Of a DNA stretch of 64,000 bases, positions 52,387 through 61,357 are shown piece after piece (the first letter of the stretch is position 1; each line of letters opens with the position of its first letter). The DNA comes from JBKPNJ01 sp963695705 (GTDB lineage: Bacteria > Actinomycetota > Actinomycetes > Propionibacteriales > Nocardioidaceae). The notes below the pieces were generated by a model. The model was not told the origin of the DNA. It searched no databases and worked only from the letters and a program-made list of their open reading frames with translations. The stretch lies in assembly GCA_963695705.1 (NCBI GenBank), contig CAVOHB010000009.1, forward strand, positions 372,001-436,000. Direction: 5' to 3'. A program made the position numbers and the translations under genes.

Positions 52387-54897
52387 ATGGCGATCGGTGA
52401 GACCGGTCAGTACGAGCCGCTCGATCTGGCGGCCCACGCCCACGCCGGACCGGAGGTGCTCGGCCCGGGACCGTCGATCGCCGGCGGCCCGCGGACGTTC
52501 CACGGGATTCCGTTCCGGGTCGCCTGCCCGCCCGGCACCGAGGCCCCTGCCTTCGTCCTCGTCGAACCCGGTGCCCCCCGCACCGTGATTCCGGTCGGGC
52601 GGCAGGCGGCTCGGGTCGTCATCGCCCACCTGCGGCTGCCCGGGTCAGCGTCCGCGGACGAGCCGCAGATCGGCGAACCGGTGGCCGACTACACCTTCGA
52701 GATCGAGGGTCGAGCACCGGTCGCGGTGCCCATCCGGGAGCGGTTCGAGCTGAGCGGGCCTCCCGGAACCTGGGACTGGCAGGGCCCGTTTCTCGCGGTC
52801 TCAGCGGGGACCAGCGAGCCGCTCGACCGCCGCCACGGAGGATGGGAGGAGGCTGGGCTCCGGCAGACTGAGATCCCCCACCGCCGCCGGGACACCGAGC
52901 TGTTCCTCTGGACCTGGAAGAGCCCGCATCCGCAGGACCGGCTGGCGGCGATCAGGCTCGAGTCGCGAGGATCGCGGGTCCTGGTCGCCGCGATCACACT
53001 GTCGAACGCCGACGAGGAGCCTTTCGTCCGCGATGCCGCGCTCCCGGTGCGGGTCACCCTGTCCGGCGCTGACCGGCCGGCAGGTCGCGACGATCTGAGC
53101 GTCGAGGTGGATCGCGGCGTTGCGACATACGTCTATCCGCTGCCGCGCCGCGACCTGGAGACGTTCCTGTCCGACCCGCTGAAGGGGTGGGGTGAGGCGC
53201 CCGATCTCGAGAGCCCGCACGCCTATCTCGCGGTCGCGGGGACCCCGTCGGCAACCGTGACTGTCGGATTGGGCGACCGGGCGCTGGCCAGGATCCCGTG
53301 GGGAGAGGTCGCGGCAACGGGATCGACGGAGAGCGACGGCGTTCGGGTCGAGCTGGTCGAGCCGGGCCGCAACTGGGTCCACGTGCGGGTCTTGGACGAC
53401 GAATCCGGAAATCCAGTGCCATGCCGCGTCCACTTCAGCTCGCCCGAGGGCGTTCCCTACCAGCCGCACGGGCACCACGATCACGTCAACTCCGACCTCG
53501 GCACCTGGCACATCGACGTCGGCGGTGACCTCCGGCTCGGCAGGCTCACCTACGCATACATCGATGGCACCTGCCAGGGCTGGCTGCCGACCGGCGAGGT
53601 CTTGGTCGACGTGGCCCGGGGGTTCGAGTACGAACCTCTCCGCGAGTTGATCCGGATCGAGCGGGGGCAGCGCGAGCTCGAGCTCCGGCTGAGACGGTGG
53701 ACCTCCTCCAATGACCGCGGGTGGTACTCCGGCGACTCCCACGTCCACTTCCTGTCCGCTCAGGGCTCGCTCACCGAGCAGCAGGCCGAGGACCTCAACG
53801 TGGTCAATCTGCTGCAGAGTCAATGGGGGAGCCTGTTCACGAACACTGAAGACTTCACCGGGCGCCCCCTCAGCACCGAGGACGGCCGTCACGTCACCTG
53901 GGTCAGCCAGGAGAATCGGCAGCACATGCTCGGGCATCTCGTCCTCTGGGGTCTGCAGCGACCGGTGATGCCGTGGTGCACGGACGGAATCACCGAGGCC
54001 GAGTTCGGGGGCGCCCTGGAGGCGACCGAGAGCGACTGGGCCGACCAGTGCCACGAGCAGGGCGGGACGGTGGTCATCCCGCACTTCCCGCAGCCGAACG
54101 GTGAGCCGGCGACGCTGATCGCAACCGGCCGCGCGGACGCCGTCGAGATGATCTTTCAGCATCCGAGCTTCCACCAGGAGTACTACCGCTACCTCAACTG
54201 TGGCTACCGGCTGCCGCTCGTCGGCGGGACCGACAAGATGTCGTCCGACGTTCCGGTGGGTCTGTACCGGACATACGCCAAGCTCGGGGACGAACCGTTC
54301 TCGTACGACGCGTGGCGGCGGGCGGTGGTGGCCGGCCGGACGTTTCTCAGCGGCGGGCCGCTGCTCACCCTTCACGTCGATGGACACGACATCGGCGATA
54401 CGGTCCGAATCAACGGTCCTGGAACGGTCGCAGTGGCGGCGACCGCTGAGAGCGTGTTCCCGTTGTCCACCCTCGAGATCGTCCAGAACGGGGAGGTGGT
54501 GGCCGCGACCTCCGGCGACGGCGTCCGGCGGCTCGCCGTCGCCGTCGACATCCAGGTCGATGGCGACTGCTGGGTGGCCGCTCGCTGTGGAGGACCCAGC
54601 CATTTCGACGGGCCGGCGCACCACGACGTGTGGGGCCGAGGGGTGTTCGCGCACACATCGCCGGTGTACATCGTCACTCAGGATGCCTGGAGTCTGTTCG
54701 ACGCAGGCCACGCGCGCTACATGCTGACGCTGATCGAGGGGAGCCTCGGATACATCCGCCATCGCTCCCCGAGGTATCCGGAATCGCGGGTGGTGACGCA
54801 CCATCACGGCGAGGACGATCACCTTGCGTACTTGGAGCGTCCGTTCCTCCAGGCACGTGACATGCTGCTGCGCCGTCTCGACGACCAAGGTAGGTGA
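52387..54897 (+). CDS. CehA/McbA family metallohydrolase
   Basis: 836 residues from the ATG at 52387 (GGAGG seven bases ahead). The C-terminal half has the PHP-type metal motif WYSGDSHVHFLSAQGSLTEQ (HVH), then VVIPHFPQPNGEPATLIATG and YRLPLVGGTDKMSSDVPVGL, characteristic of the CehA/McbA group of hydrolases. The N-terminal half is beta-rich and may bind carbohydrate. It has no signal peptide. CehA itself hydrolyses carbaryl, but relatives in sugar loci have other, unknown substrates; esters or amides of sugars are possible. It is controlled by operator 4. Confidence 0.85.
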   Translation: MAIGETGQYEPLDLAAHAHAGPEVLGPGPSIAGGPRTFHGIPFRVACPPGTEAPAFVLVEPGAPRTVIPVGRQAARVVIAHLRLPGSASADEPQIGEPVADYTFEIEGRAPVAVPIRERFELSGPPGTWDWQGPFLAVSAGTSEPLDRRHGGWEEAGLRQTEIPHRRRDTELFLWTWKSPHPQDRLAAIRLESRGSRVLVAAITLSNADEEPFVRDAALPVRVTLSGADRPAGRDDLSVEVDRGVATYVYPLPRRDLETFLSDPLKGWGEAPDLESPHAYLAVAGTPSATVTVGLGDRALARIPWGEVAATGSTESDGVRVELVEPGRNWVHVRVLDDESGNPVPCRVHFSSPEGVPYQPHGHHDHVNSDLGTWHIDVGGDLRLGRLTYAYIDGTCQGWLPTGEVLVDVARGFEYEPLRELIRIERGQRELELRLRRWTSSNDRGWYSGDSHVHFLSAQGSLTEQQAEDLNVVNLLQSQWGSLFTNTEDFTGRPLSTEDGRHVTWVSQENRQHMLGHLVLWGLQRPVMPWCTDGITEAEFGGALEATESDWADQCHEQGGTVVIPHFPQPNGEPATLIATGRADAVEMIFQHPSFHQEYYRYLNCGYRLPLVGGTDKMSSDVPVGLYRTYAKLGDEPFSYDAWRRAVVAGRTFLSGGPLLTLHVDGHDIGDTVRINGPGTVAVAATAESVFPLSTLEIVQNGEVVAATSGDGVRRLAVAVDIQVDGDCWVAARCGGPSHFDGPAHHDVWGRGVFAHTSPVYIVTQDAWSLFDAGHARYMLTLIEGSLGYIRHRSPRYPESRVVTHHHGEDDHLAYLERPFLQARDMLLRRLDDQGR

Positions 54898-54923
54898 CGC
54901 CGTGCCGACCTCCGATTTCTGGC

Positions 54924-55832
54924 TCAGGTGGCCGCGAGGTGTTCGTCGATGAACTCTCGAGCGCTACGGACTGCCAGCGCAGCCGCTGCGCTGCCGGAGA
55001 TGTTGTCGAAGCCGTGCGGTTCACCGGGGAGAATGATGATGTGATGTCGTCTACCGGCCAGGGCTAGCGCGTGATCCATCTGGACTGACTGCTCACACGG
55101 AACGTCTGTGTCTTGGTCGCCGTGCAACAAGAGCACCGGCGGTGTGTGCTCGTCGATGCCGAGGACTGGGCACCATGCCGCCAGCTCCCGGGCTTGGATG
55201 CCGGGTGCGAATCCGACTACTTCCTGTGGCCACACGCCCCGCTGGCGGCAGTACAGGTAGAACCAATACCTCGTGTCGCCCTGATCGCCCCCCAGCGGGG
55301 AGGTCCCGACACTCGCCATGGCCTGTTCGCGACTGACGCGCGGTTGCCGGCAGTAGTACGGATCGGGCTCGCTGTACCACGGTGCGCTGATGTCGCCGTA
55401 TCCGTAGAGCGAGACGACGGCGCTCGGTCTCGGGTTCAGCCGGCACGCAGTCAGCAGGCTCAGATATCCTCCGGCGGACTGCCCCACCACTGCTATCCGG
55501 CCGAGCCCAGTCCGGCAGATCGCGGGCAGAGATTCCCGGATCCAACCGTAGGCGTGTTCGACATCGGCGAACAGAGCAGGAAGCTTCGTCTCAGGCGCGA
55601 GTCGATAGTCGACCGACACGACCACATAGCCCCTGGTCAGCCATTCACGAAGGTACGACGGAGTCACGTCTTTGCGCGAGCCGAAGATGAGCGCTCCACC
55701 ATGCAGCCACATCACCACGGGTGAGCCCTGCTCCAGTCGCATCGGAAGGTAGACGTCTGCCGCGAGATCGCAGCCGCCGATCGATCGGTACACATGAGTC
55801 TGGGGCCTCGTTCCGGAGACCTCGCATGTCAA
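54924..55832 (-). CDS. Alpha/beta hydrolase (HSL/esterase type)
   Basis: 302 residues from a TTG at 55832 that overlaps the TGA of the preceding ADP-ribosylglycohydrolase gene. It has VVMWLHGGALIFGSRKDVTP (HGGA oxyanion loop of the hormone-sensitive-lipase group), VSVDYRLAPETKLPALFADV, nucleophile elbow VVGQSAGGYLSLLTA, acid strand LLLHGDQDTDVPCEQS, and a C-terminal His in LPGEPHGFDNIS. It probably removes an acyl group from the imported compound. It is the last gene of the second locus's leftward operon. Confidence 0.9.
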   Translation of the reverse strand: MTCEVSGTRPQTHVYRSIGGCDLAADVYLPMRLEQGSPVVMWLHGGALIFGSRKDVTPSYLREWLTRGYVVVSVDYRLAPETKLPALFADVEHAYGWIRESLPAICRTGLGRIAVVGQSAGGYLSLLTACRLNPRPSAVVSLYGYGDISAPWYSEPDPYYCRQPRVSREQAMASVGTSPLGGDQGDTRYWFYLYCRQRGVWPQEVVGFAPGIQARELAAWCPVLGIDEHTPPVLLLHGDQDTDVPCEQSVQMDHALALAGRRHHIIILPGEPHGFDNISGSAAAALAVRSAREFIDEHLAAT

Positions 55833-57136
55833 TGGTCTTCCACGATCTTCACAGTTCGCTGGGCCAGGTCGGAGATGCGGGAGTTGTCGAAGCCGAAGAG
55901 GGCGGAGCGGGTGCGGTCACGGAGGGGAGTGATGAAGGTGTCGGGCAGACGGTGGGCCCCTGCAAGCACTCCGGCAACGGAGCCGGCGGTGGCGCCGTTC
56001 GAGTCGGTGTCCCAGCCCGCCTGGACGGTCAGGCCTACTGAAGAGGCATAGTCTCCGTCGCCCCAGAGCAGTCCGGCGGCGACGAGGGCAGCATTGTTGA
56101 TCGTGTGCACCCAGCTGTAGTGGCCGTAGCGTTCCTGGATGCTCTCCAGCGTCGCCTCCCAGCTCGATCCGGAGTCGAAGCTGGCAAGAACGTTCTGCAG
56201 CGCCTCGGACAGTCGTGAGCGGGGTGGTACATGATGAAGTGACGCTCTCAATGCATCGCGGGCGTTCTCTGCAGTGAACGCACAGGCCACCAGGGCCGCG
56301 GCCCACATCTCGCCGTACACTCCGTTCCCGACGTGGGAAAGGCTCGCGTCGACGAATGCGTGGCTTGCGGCGGCACGGGGGTCGCCGGGATGGATCCAGC
56401 CGAATGCGTCGCCCCGGATCTGTGCACCGATCCACTCCCGATAGGGATTTCGGAACGTTGCAACGTCCCGGCCCGCCTTTCCGAGAACGAGATTTCGGTA
56501 GGCGACGCGTTCTGCGGTGTATACCTGCTCGAACGGCAGGAGACTCAACCACGCCTGCGCGACATGCTCTGTACGCAGGTCCTGGCCGTGGCGCTCCAAC
56601 AGGTGCAGACCGAGAATGGCGTAGTCGATGTCGTCGTCGCGGGCCGACCCGTTGACGTGGCCACGAGTCGTCTGGGGCCAGTTGTCCCTCAGCACGAACC
56701 CCTCGGGCATCGGATCCAGGACGGGCACGTAGTCCAACAGGGGATAGGCGTCCGCCCGCTGCAGGTAGTCCTTCAGGTGAGCCGATGTCCAGTGATCTCC
56801 GGCCTCGACCGGCTTACCGAGGTTGCATCCCGCGATTCGTCCCAACCATCCGCCGAGGACCTTGTCATGCAGATCTCCGCCGTGTGGCGGCGCTTCCAGG
56901 ATGGGGGCCGGGACGGTGTCGAGTATCTCGTCCAGCCCGTGGGGTTCTTCGTAGTGCCATGGTTCGCTCCGTTGCGCCGACTCCAGCGCTTCGAGCAGCC
57001 GCAGCAGCGATGTCCGGTCGGCAGGGTCGGTGGCGGCCAGCCGTGTCCCCACGTCCGCCACGTCGTATCCGGTCTCCTGCCGTTGGCGCAGCTCATCGCG
57101 CACGAGCTCGTAGGAAATGAGGGCATCGTCGGTCAT
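55829..57136 (-). CDS. ADP-ribosylglycohydrolase family protein (paralogue A)
   Basis: 435 residues from the ATG at 57136, which overlaps the TGA of the upstream paralogue by four bases (ATGA). The ADP-ribosylglycohydrolase fold is seen in KVLGGWLGRIAGCNLGKPVE, the metal motif NGSARDDDIDYAILGLHLLE (Asp cluster), and the C-terminal GWDTDSNGATAGSVAGVLAG with DxD for the second metal. It is longer than paralogues B and C at the N-terminus (about 90 residues more). It has no signal peptide. The substrate is probably a ribosylated or related glycoside rather than a protein, given the sugar-transporter operon. Confidence 0.9.
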   Translation of the reverse strand: MTDDALISYELVRDELRQRQETGYDVADVGTRLAATDPADRTSLLRLLEALESAQRSEPWHYEEPHGLDEILDTVPAPILEAPPHGGDLHDKVLGGWLGRIAGCNLGKPVEAGDHWTSAHLKDYLQRADAYPLLDYVPVLDPMPEGFVLRDNWPQTTRGHVNGSARDDDIDYAILGLHLLERHGQDLRTEHVAQAWLSLLPFEQVYTAERVAYRNLVLGKAGRDVATFRNPYREWIGAQIRGDAFGWIHPGDPRAAASHAFVDASLSHVGNGVYGEMWAAALVACAFTAENARDALRASLHHVPPRSRLSEALQNVLASFDSGSSWEATLESIQERYGHYSWVHTINNAALVAAGLLWGDGDYASSVGLTVQAGWDTDSNGATAGSVAGVLAGAHRLPDTFITPLRDRTRSALFGFDNSRISDLAQRTVKIVEDH

Positions 57137-58230
57137 GAGTTTCCTTCCTGCGTCGGCGAATCCACGACCCCTGGCTGGGCCAGCTGGCTGGCGTCGGCCG
57201 CGCCGGCCCTGACCAGTCGGCTCGTGATGTCCTGGACGGATGCACCCGCCATGCTTGGCACGCACACCCCGCGCAGCCGATCCAGTCGGTTCCGCCAGCT
57301 CTGCGGGATGGAAGCGGCGCCACTGACCGCCCCAGCCAAGGCGCCTACCATCGCGGGCATGCTGTCGCTCTGTTTAGCGACGAGAGATGCACATCCGAGG
57401 CCAGGGACGAGTTGCCCATCCGTCCCGAGCATCACCGCATACGCGACGGGCAGCGTTTCTGGGGCGGCATTGCCGAAGCTGTACGAGGCGTTCACCACGT
57501 CGTCGATGAAGAACGGCAAGGCCGCCCAGAGTGATCCCTGATCGGCCAGCAGCTGCATGGTCGAGTCGAGCTGCCGTCCTAGCCAGCAGTCCGCCGGAAT
57601 GCTGCGGCTGCCGACATCCAGGGCGTCGCTGGCGCTTGACCCGGCGACCAGGACGGAGATGCTCGCTGCCATCGCCTGGGCCGCGAAGACTCCGTCCTCT
57701 GCGTTCGTGATCGCGGCGAGCGCGCCCGCCACCTGCGCAGCACGCTCGGGACGCCCGGCAAACCGGACGCCTACAGGGACGGCCCTGGCGACGGCTCCGT
57801 CGTCGTAGTGGTGGGGATTGTCGTTGCCGGTGATGGGCGGGCGCAGGCCTTTGCGTGCGTTGATGATGGAAGAGCGTTCAGCGATGCCGCCCCACACCTC
57901 GTCCTCCACGTCCACCACAAGGCGATGCCACTGGTCGAAAAGCGTGACGGTGTCCATCTCCGGTCCGGAGTGCAGCAGCATCTCCGCAGCGACCGCCGCA
58001 AACTCGCTGTCGTCGGTCCCGCAGAGTGTCAGCTCATCGGGAGGACCCAAAGTGAATGGCAGCATGAACTTGTTGACGTTCTGCTCGTCGAGCTGGGCCG
58101 AGAACTCCCACAGGATCCGTCGGCGCCAGCCTGACCTGGCCGCCCGGTGAAACAGAGCCGGCAGGCCGACGGCGTCGCCGATGCAGAGCCCGATCATCGC
58201 CCCGTAGGCGCGGTCCTCGAGGTCCTTCAT
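57133..58230 (-). CDS. ADP-ribosylglycohydrolase family protein (paralogue B)
   Basis: 365 residues from the ATG at 58230, with GGAGGAG ahead. It has YGAMIGLCIGDAVGLPALFH (G-x-x-x-GD-x-G), then LCGTDDSEFAAVAAEMLLHS with the paired Asp of metal site one. The C-terminal metal motif is altered: LVAKQSDSMPAMVGALAGAV has QSDS where relatives have DxDT, so one carboxylate ligand of the second metal appears lost. It may be inactive, or may have a changed role as a partner of A or C. Its stop overlaps the start of A. Confidence 0.88.
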   Translation of the reverse strand: MKDLEDRAYGAMIGLCIGDAVGLPALFHRAARSGWRRRILWEFSAQLDEQNVNKFMLPFTLGPPDELTLCGTDDSEFAAVAAEMLLHSGPEMDTVTLFDQWHRLVVDVEDEVWGGIAERSSIINARKGLRPPITGNDNPHHYDDGAVARAVPVGVRFAGRPERAAQVAGALAAITNAEDGVFAAQAMAASISVLVAGSSASDALDVGSRSIPADCWLGRQLDSTMQLLADQGSLWAALPFFIDDVVNASYSFGNAAPETLPVAYAVMLGTDGQLVPGLGCASLVAKQSDSMPAMVGALAGAVSGAASIPQSWRNRLDRLRGVCVPSMAGASVQDITSRLVRAGAADASQLAQPGVVDSPTQEGNS

Positions 58231-58235
58231 ATTGA

Positions 58236-59228
58236 CTACTCCTCCGCCGCGTTGGTGACGAGCTCGGCCGTGAGCCGCGCAAGATCTGTCCCTGCGGTCG
58301 CGGTGATGCAGTTGCCGGGGATGACGTTGATGGCGTCCCGCCATCTTGCAGGAATGGCCTGTGCACCGCGCAGCGCACCCGCCATTGCCCCCGCCATCGC
58401 CGCGATCGTGTCCGCGTCTCGCCCGAGGTTCGCACCGGCGAGGACAGTGGGTACGTATTGTCCACGGGCTGCTGCGAGCACCCCGTAGGCCATGCCCGTG
58501 GCCTCAGGGCCCACATCGGCCCACGGATACTGCAGGATGGCGATCTCGTCGTAGAGCGCATCGACCGCGGCCTCGAGACTCTCGCACGATGAGGCGACGT
58601 CGACCGCGCGGCGGACGCTGCGACTCGCCCACGAGTCGCTGGGCATATTCGCGATCCCTGCTTCGATGACCTGATCCCAAGCCTCGGAGACCAGCGCAAC
58701 AGAGACGCTGGCCGCCAGGGCCTGGGCGCAGTAGATGCCGTCCCTGGCATGGCTTACCCGGGCCTCAACCGCCGCCAAGCGCGCCGCCTCGGATGGGTCG
58801 CCGGCACAGAAGACCCCGATCGGCGCGATTCGCATGGCACTTCCGTCGCTCCACATCTCATGGTTGTCAGTGCCGGACATCGGCGCGATCAACCCCTTGC
58901 GCAGGTTGTTGATGGCCGTCATCTCGCTGAACCCACCTCCGGCGAACCCACCCTTCTGGCCCACCAGGTTCCGGCGCCACTCTCTGGTCACGTCGTCAAC
59001 GGTCAGGCCGTGCCCGTAGCGCAGAATCGTCCGGGCGGTCAGTACCGCATACTCGGTGTCGTCGGTGCCTGCCGGCTCCTCGGCGACGAAATCTTCGACC
59101 CACCCGTACGCATCCCGTATCGCCGCTCGTGACATCCCCTCGGTTGGTGCGCCCAACGCATCACCGACCGCCTGTCCGAGGATCGCACCGTACGCTCGGT
59201 CGAAGTCCACACGCGGAGCTGCGCTCAT
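58236..59228 (-). CDS. ADP-ribosylglycohydrolase family protein (paralogue C)
   Basis: 330 residues from the ATG at 59228, which overlaps the permease stop (ATGA). It is the most canonical of the three: YGAILGQAVGDALGAPTEGM, GTDDTEYAVLTARTILRYGH with the metal Asp pair, and LGRDADTIAAMAGAMAGALR with the second DxDT motif. Five bases separate its stop from the next start. It has no signal peptide. Family members remove ADP-ribose from proteins or cleave ribosyl bonds; in this operon a small-molecule substrate is more likely (inference). Confidence 0.92.
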   Translation of the reverse strand: MSAAPRVDFDRAYGAILGQAVGDALGAPTEGMSRAAIRDAYGWVEDFVAEEPAGTDDTEYAVLTARTILRYGHGLTVDDVTREWRRNLVGQKGGFAGGGFSEMTAINNLRKGLIAPMSGTDNHEMWSDGSAMRIAPIGVFCAGDPSEAARLAAVEARVSHARDGIYCAQALAASVSVALVSEAWDQVIEAGIANMPSDSWASRSVRRAVDVASSCESLEAAVDALYDEIAILQYPWADVGPEATGMAYGVLAAARGQYVPTVLAGANLGRDADTIAAMAGAMAGALRGAQAIPARWRDAINVIPGNCITATAGTDLARLTAELVTNAAEE

Positions 59229-60142
59229 GCCTTCAACCCCAGTGACGCGATGCCGCCGATCAGCTGCTTCTGAGCAAAGAAGTACAACAGCACCACCGGA
59301 ATCATCGTGATCAGGCTCGCAGCCATCAGGAGGTTTGTGTTGGGGTTGTGCGTGGAGACCAGGTTGGCGAGCCCGACGGCGACCGTGTACTGGGACTGGT
59401 CGTTCAGATAGATCACCGGCCCCAGCAGATCGCTCCACGTCCCGAGGAACGTCAGAACGGCGCATACCGTGAGTGCCGGACGGCTCAGAGGCAACACGAT
59501 CGACAAGAAGATGCGGAACGTTCCGGCCCCATCCAGTCGGGCCGCTTCATCCAACTGGATGGGTATTGTCTTCATGTACTGGCGGATGAGGAAGATGAAG
59601 AACGCGTTGGCCGTGAAGGACGGAACGATGAGGGGAAGGTATGTTCCGTACCACCCGAGTTTGTAGAACAGTAGGAACTGCGGAATCATCAGGCCCTGCC
59701 ACGGTATGAGCATCGTCAACACGATCACTGTGAACAGGAAGTTCGATCCCCAGAACCGCAGCCTGGCGAATGGGAATGCGACGATCGCACAGCTGACGAC
59801 CGTGCCCAAGACGATGAAGATTTCCAGCCAGATGGTATTGATGAGATAGATGTAGAACGGGTTGTTAGCACTCATCAGCGCCCGGCGGAAGTTGTCCCAG
59901 TCCCAATACTCCGTCGGAAACCACTGGGGCGGGTTGGTGAAGAACAGCGCATCGTCCGGCTTGAGGGCGACAGTGAACATCCACCCGAGCGGCAGGAGGA
60001 TGAATGCGCTGGCCAGGATGAGCAAGCCATACGTGATGACCAGTCGCACCAGGGTCCTGCCGTATCGGTCATAGAGCGAGCCCGGTTGTGGACGCGCCCG
60101 ATTGCTGCGGGACGTCTCTGTCAGGGACACGACCTCAGCCAC
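59225..60142 (-). CDS. CUT1 sugar ABC transporter permease (MalG type), second locus
   Basis: 305 residues from the GTG at 60142. It has six membrane segments, beginning VRLVITYGLLILASAFILLP, the EAA loop QLDEAARLDGAGTFRIFLSI followed by VLPLSRP, and the family ending GGIASLGLKA. It overlaps the upstream permease by eight bases, so the two are translationally coupled. It is a clear paralogue of the 37877 gene. Confidence 0.93.
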   Translation of the reverse strand: MAEVVSLTETSRSNRARPQPGSLYDRYGRTLVRLVITYGLLILASAFILLPLGWMFTVALKPDDALFFTNPPQWFPTEYWDWDNFRRALMSANNPFYIYLINTIWLEIFIVLGTVVSCAIVAFPFARLRFWGSNFLFTVIVLTMLIPWQGLMIPQFLLFYKLGWYGTYLPLIVPSFTANAFFIFLIRQYMKTIPIQLDEAARLDGAGTFRIFLSIVLPLSRPALTVCAVLTFLGTWSDLLGPVIYLNDQSQYTVAVGLANLVSTHNPNTNLLMAASLITMIPVVLLYFFAQKQLIGGIASLGLKA

Positions 60143-61079
60143 GCTCGCTCTCGTAGTAAACCCAGCGTTCGGATGTGCGCATCAGAAGCACCACGACACA
60201 TGCCCCGACCACGAACAGGACCCAGGAAAGGGCAGCGGCGTATCCGATACGGCCATCGCGGAAGCCCGACTGCCAGACATAGAGCAGATAGAACAGCAGC
60301 GAGTCGCTCGTCCCGCCGCCGGCCCCGGTCACGGTGTACGCGGTGTCGAACACCTGGAAGGCGCCGATGATCGACGTCAGCAGCGTGAAGAACAGGGTGG
60401 GACTGAGCATGGGAATAGTGATCCACACGAACCGTCGGACAGCCCCGGCTCCATCGACGGTGGCTGACTCGAGCAGCTGCGGGTTCACGTTCTGCAAGCC
60501 GGCGAGGTAGATGATCGCACCGCCTCCCACCACGCTCCAGAGGTTCGTCAGGACCATCGCCGGAACCGCCCAGGAGGGATCTTCGAACCATGCCGGCGGG
60601 TGCGAGATGCCGATGTTACGAAGAAGTGTGTTGACGACGCCGGCATCGGGATTCAGCAGCTGCAGCCACAGGACGGAAACCGCGACACCACTGAGCACGG
60701 ACGGCAGAAACAGGATCGTGCGAAAAGCTCTGATGCCCCATACCCGCTGGTTCAGGAGGACGGCGCCGAGCAAACCGAAGACCAGGTACACCGGCACGGA
60801 TATCGCCAGGTAGGTGATCGTCACCTTCAGGGACTGCCAGAACCGGTAGTCATCGGTGGCCATCTCGCGGAAGTTGTCAGCACCGATCCAGTGGCGGTTG
60901 AACTGCAGATTCCAGTCGGTCCCGCTCAGATATGCCGAGAAGAGCAGCGGACCGAGGAAGAACACCAGCATTCCGACGACCCAGGGAATCAGGAACGCGT
61001 AAGCCGTCAGACTCTCTCTGTGCAGTGGTCCTCGTTCGCTCTCGACCCGTCGCTTCTCCGCGGCAACGGTGGCGGCCAT
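60135..61079 (-). CDS. CUT1 sugar ABC transporter permease (MalF type), second locus
   Basis: 314 residues from the ATG at 61079 with AGAGGAG ahead. The open frame starts further up at 61145, but that part overlaps the operator. Six membrane segments are present (AYAFLIPWVVGMLVFFLGPL and TILFLPSVLSGVAVSVLWLQ), with an EAA-like loop LESATVDGAGAVRRFVWITI. It is the first gene of the leftward operon and a paralogue of the 36950 gene. Confidence 0.93.
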   Translation of the reverse strand: MAATVAAEKRRVESERGPLHRESLTAYAFLIPWVVGMLVFFLGPLLFSAYLSGTDWNLQFNRHWIGADNFREMATDDYRFWQSLKVTITYLAISVPVYLVFGLLGAVLLNQRVWGIRAFRTILFLPSVLSGVAVSVLWLQLLNPDAGVVNTLLRNIGISHPPAWFEDPSWAVPAMVLTNLWSVVGGGAIIYLAGLQNVNPQLLESATVDGAGAVRRFVWITIPMLSPTLFFTLLTSIIGAFQVFDTAYTVTGAGGGTSDSLLFYLLYVWQSGFRDGRIGYAAALSWVLFVVGACVVVLLMRTSERWVYYESERG

Positions 61080-61144
61080 GGGGCTCCTCTGACACGGATC
61101 AGACGCCCGCGAACGAGCGCTCCACGGGCCGTCAGGCGGCGGCA

Positions 61145-61158
61145 TCTACTCGTGTAGA
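61145..61158. promoter_or_regulatory. LacI-type operator of the second locus, permease side
   Basis: TCTACTCGTGTAGA, a palindrome (arms TCTAC/GTAGA, CG centre) identical to the copy at 61332. It sits just downstream of the leftward promoter's -10. Confidence 0.75.
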
Positions 61159-61159
61159 G

Positions 61160-61189
61160 AACGTAGCCGGGAGTTCTCACGTCGCGCAA
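61160..61189 (-). promoter_or_regulatory. Promoter of the leftward permease operon
   Basis: On the minus strand TTGCGC (61184-61189) and TACGTT (61160-61165) are 18 bases apart. The operator at 61145-61158 begins one base after the -10, so a bound repressor would cover the transcription start. Confidence 0.55.
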
Positions 61190-61297
61190 GGGCATGTCAG
61201 CAACTGCGAACCTCGCCCGCGACAGCGTTCCCGGCCGTAGGCGTCCCGGCCTCGCCGATCACCAGATGTCGGCGCCGTCGGGCGCTCGCGTGCACGC

Positions 61298-61326
61298 TTG
61301 ACGCCCTATCGAACCCGTTCTATTCT
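61298..61326 (+). promoter_or_regulatory. Promoter of the second LacI gene
   Basis: TTGACG (61298-61303) and TATTCT (61321-61326) with a 17-base spacer. The operator at 61332-61345 overlaps the expected transcription start, so the regulator probably represses itself and the binding protein gene. Confidence 0.75.
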
Positions 61327-61331
61327 GCGAT

Positions 61332-61345
61332 TCTACTCGTGTAGA
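61332..61345. promoter_or_regulatory. LacI-type operator of the second locus, regulator side
   Basis: An exact second copy of TCTACTCGTGTAGA, between the -10 and the GTG start of the LacI gene. The centres of the two operators are 187 bases apart. Confidence 0.75.
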
Positions 61346-61357
61346 GCAAGGAGCAGG

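Noticed and set aside
52801..54888. 695-codon minus-strand open frame
   Set aside because: Antisense to the CehA/McbA gene, whose HVH and GGTDK motifs are on the plus strand.
59508..59523. GGAACGTTCC palindrome as a fifth LacI operator
   Set aside because: It has the AACGTT core but not the TGTGG/CCACA flanks, and it lies inside a permease coding region.
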